Below are positions 62,796 to 64,000 of a stretch of 64,000 nucleotides of DNA, piece by piece. The position numbers and the translations under genes were made by a program. The notes below the pieces were generated by a model. It was not told the origin of the DNA. It saw only the letters and a program-made list of their open reading frames with translations, and did not search any database. The first letter of the stretch is position 1. The number at the start of each line of letters is the position of its first letter. Origin of the DNA: Verrucomicrobiota bacterium (GTDB taxonomy: Bacteria; Verrucomicrobiota; Verrucomicrobiia; Limisphaerales; UBA1319); assembly GCA_022709905.1 (NCBI GenBank), contig JAKLHY010000004.1, forward strand, positions 180,989-244,988, in the 5' to 3' direction.

Positions 62796-63896
62796 ATGTC
62801 CAATCAATTACCGTTCAATCCGACTTTGGATCATCTGCCGGTTTACCAGCCGGGACGTCCCATTGAAGAAGTGGCCCGCGAACTGGGACTGGATCCGACC
62901 GGCATCATTAAACTTGCGTCCAACGAGAATCCCCTGGGACCATCGCCAGCGGCAGTGGAAGCCATGCGACGAGCCATTACTCAGGTGCATTTGTATCCTG
63001 ACGGAAATGCCTTTTATTTGAAGCAGCGACTGAGTCAGAAATTGGATCTGCCAGTTGAGCAGATTGCCTTGGGCAACGGTTCCAATGAATTGCTGGAGTT
63101 TGTTGGACATGCCGTATTGGGCCCGGATACGGATGTAGTGGTTTCCCAGTATTGTTTTGCCGTTTATCCGATTGTCACTCAGTTGTTTGGCGCAAGGTTG
63201 ATCACCGTGCCAGCCCGCGATTACGGGCATGATTTGCCACGGATGCTGCAGGCCATCACGCCCAGAACCCGGGCCGTTTTTGTGTCCAATCCAAACAATC
63301 CCACTGGCACTCTGGCATCAGCCGACGAGCTGAAACAGATGGTCGATGAGATGCCGCCGGGAGTTCTTCTGGTTCTGGATGAGGCTTACATCGAGTATCT
63401 GCAGAATCCCAGTGATCTTCTGGCATTGGTACGGAGCAGGGAGAAACCCAACCTGGTCCTGCTTCGGACGTTTTCAAAGATCTATGGTCTGGCTGGTTTG
63501 CGGATTGGATATGCGATGGGACACCCGGAGTTGATTGCGGCTTTGGATAAGATCCGGGAGCCATTCAACACGAGCCTTGTTGCCCAGGCCGCCGCGCTGG
63601 CCGCTCTGGACGATGGGGAACACGTTCGAAAGGCACGCGAGAATAACCTCGTCGGCCTGAAGTTGCTGACAGCCGGATTTCGAAAGCTGGGATTGGAGTA
63701 TATTCCCTCCGAGGCCAACTTCATCCTAGTCCGTGTCGGACGTGGAGCGGAAGTCTTCCAGCGCATGCAGCGCCTGGGAGTCATCACCCGGCCCATGGGG
63801 GGATATCAATTGCCGGAATGGCTCCGGATCACCGTGGGAACGCCTGCCGAGAACGAACGTTGCCTGGCCGCCCTGGATCAAGCCTTAAGAGAATAG
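62796..63896 (+). CDS. hisC: Histidinol-phosphate aminotransferase
   Basis: The 366-residue PLP enzyme has KLASNENPLGPSPAAVEAM, LGNGSNELLEFVGHAVL, FVSNPNNPTGTLAS, LDEAYIEYL and the PLP Lys in RTFSKIYGLAGLRIGY, all class I/II HisC hallmarks. It converts histidinol phosphate and 2-oxoglutarate to imidazole acetol phosphate and glutamate. It follows pta after 38 bp. The remaining his genes are not in the window, except a possible histidinol-phosphatase at 49943. Confidence 0.95.
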   Translation: MSNQLPFNPTLDHLPVYQPGRPIEEVARELGLDPTGIIKLASNENPLGPSPAAVEAMRRAITQVHLYPDGNAFYLKQRLSQKLDLPVEQIALGNGSNELLEFVGHAVLGPDTDVVVSQYCFAVYPIVTQLFGARLITVPARDYGHDLPRMLQAITPRTRAVFVSNPNNPTGTLASADELKQMVDEMPPGVLLVLDEAYIEYLQNPSDLLALVRSREKPNLVLLRTFSKIYGLAGLRIGYAMGHPELIAALDKIREPFNTSLVAQAAALAALDDGEHVRKARENNLVGLKLLTAGFRKLGLEYIPSEANFILVRVGRGAEVFQRMQRLGVITRPMGGYQLPEWLRITVGTPAENERCLAALDQALRE

Positions 63897-64000
63897 GACC
63901 GGGCTTAGCGGGGACTCGGGATCCTTAGGGTCCGTGCAAAAATAACTTCCGATTTTGGCGGGAGCGCCGCCGGGTCAGATGCTAGGCGCGTGGGCGGGAG

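Noticed and set aside
1..64000. tRNA, rRNA, CRISPR array or integrated phage
   Set aside because: No tRNA T-arm context, rRNA-like sequence, regularly spaced repeats or phage structural genes were recognised by eye.

Overview
The window looks like chromosomal DNA from a Gram-negative member of the Planctomycetota-Verrucomicrobiota group, most likely a verrucomicrobium of the Pedosphaera/Limisphaerales kind. The pointers are a PV-type bacterial microcompartment (BMC) locus, an LpxC-FabZ fusion next to lpxA, a PEP-CTERM protein, many secreted LamG, sialidase-like and FG-GAP proteins, carbohydrate-active enzymes, and dispersed palindromic repeats. The taxonomic call is an inference from gene content. 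I saw no rRNA, tRNA, CRISPR array, prophage or transposase gene.

Layout. 1-621 is the end of an MFS transporter. 998-8224 is the BMC locus: a divergent DeoR regulator, then pduL, two BMC-H genes, an acetate-kinase homologue, a third BMC-H, a BMC-P, a CoA-acylating aldehyde dehydrogenase, two more BMC-P genes and a class II aldolase. Together they would cleave a deoxysugar phosphate such as fuculose- or rhamnulose-1-phosphate, oxidise the resulting lactaldehyde to an acyl-CoA inside a shell, and recover ATP through PduL and the kinase. 8456-12582 holds mnmE and topB. 12596-22080 is a secreted-protein region with a SleB-type hydrolase, two sialidase-like proteins, a second propeller-like protein, an OmpR/kinase pair and a CotH protein.

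22633-28733 carries a triple LamG/Ig protein and an ECF sigma/anti-sigma/membrane-protein group. 28763-34646 is a complete RND tripartite efflux operon on the minus strand. 34770-38498 has a CBM48-like protein paired with a thioredoxin that lacks one active-site Cys, a divergent sigma-54 activator with a Cys cluster in its GAF domain, and a class V aminotransferase.

38500-40980 is a scrambled patch. Two related non-coding elements of about 240-270 bp with terminal inverted repeats lie about 1.7 kb apart in the same orientation, and truncated genes end inside their termini. A run of hairpins sits between them. I interpret the elements as MITE/REP-like. 40978-46662 encodes a large clan GH-A-type glycosidase and a GH9 enzyme.

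46841-55269 is mostly housekeeping: a response regulator, a C-terminal processing protease, tsaD with a PHP phosphatase, lpxA, lpxC-fabZ, and a hybrid histidine kinase. 55447-57993 encodes a class C beta-lactamase-like domain fused to a NamZ/DUF1343 domain, which suggests peptidoglycan-fragment scavenging. 58283-61531 holds a PEP-CTERM protein with a clear terminator and a large FG-GAP plus C25-like protein. 61705-63896 holds pta and hisC.

The most unusual items are the BMC locus (three different BMC-H pore loops, putative targeting helices on three enzymes, a divergent kinase), the paired MITE-like elements, the Cys-deficient thioredoxin/CBM48 pair, the possibly Cys-less C25-like domain, and the beta-lactamase/NamZ fusion. 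None is shown to be a new system from sequence alone.
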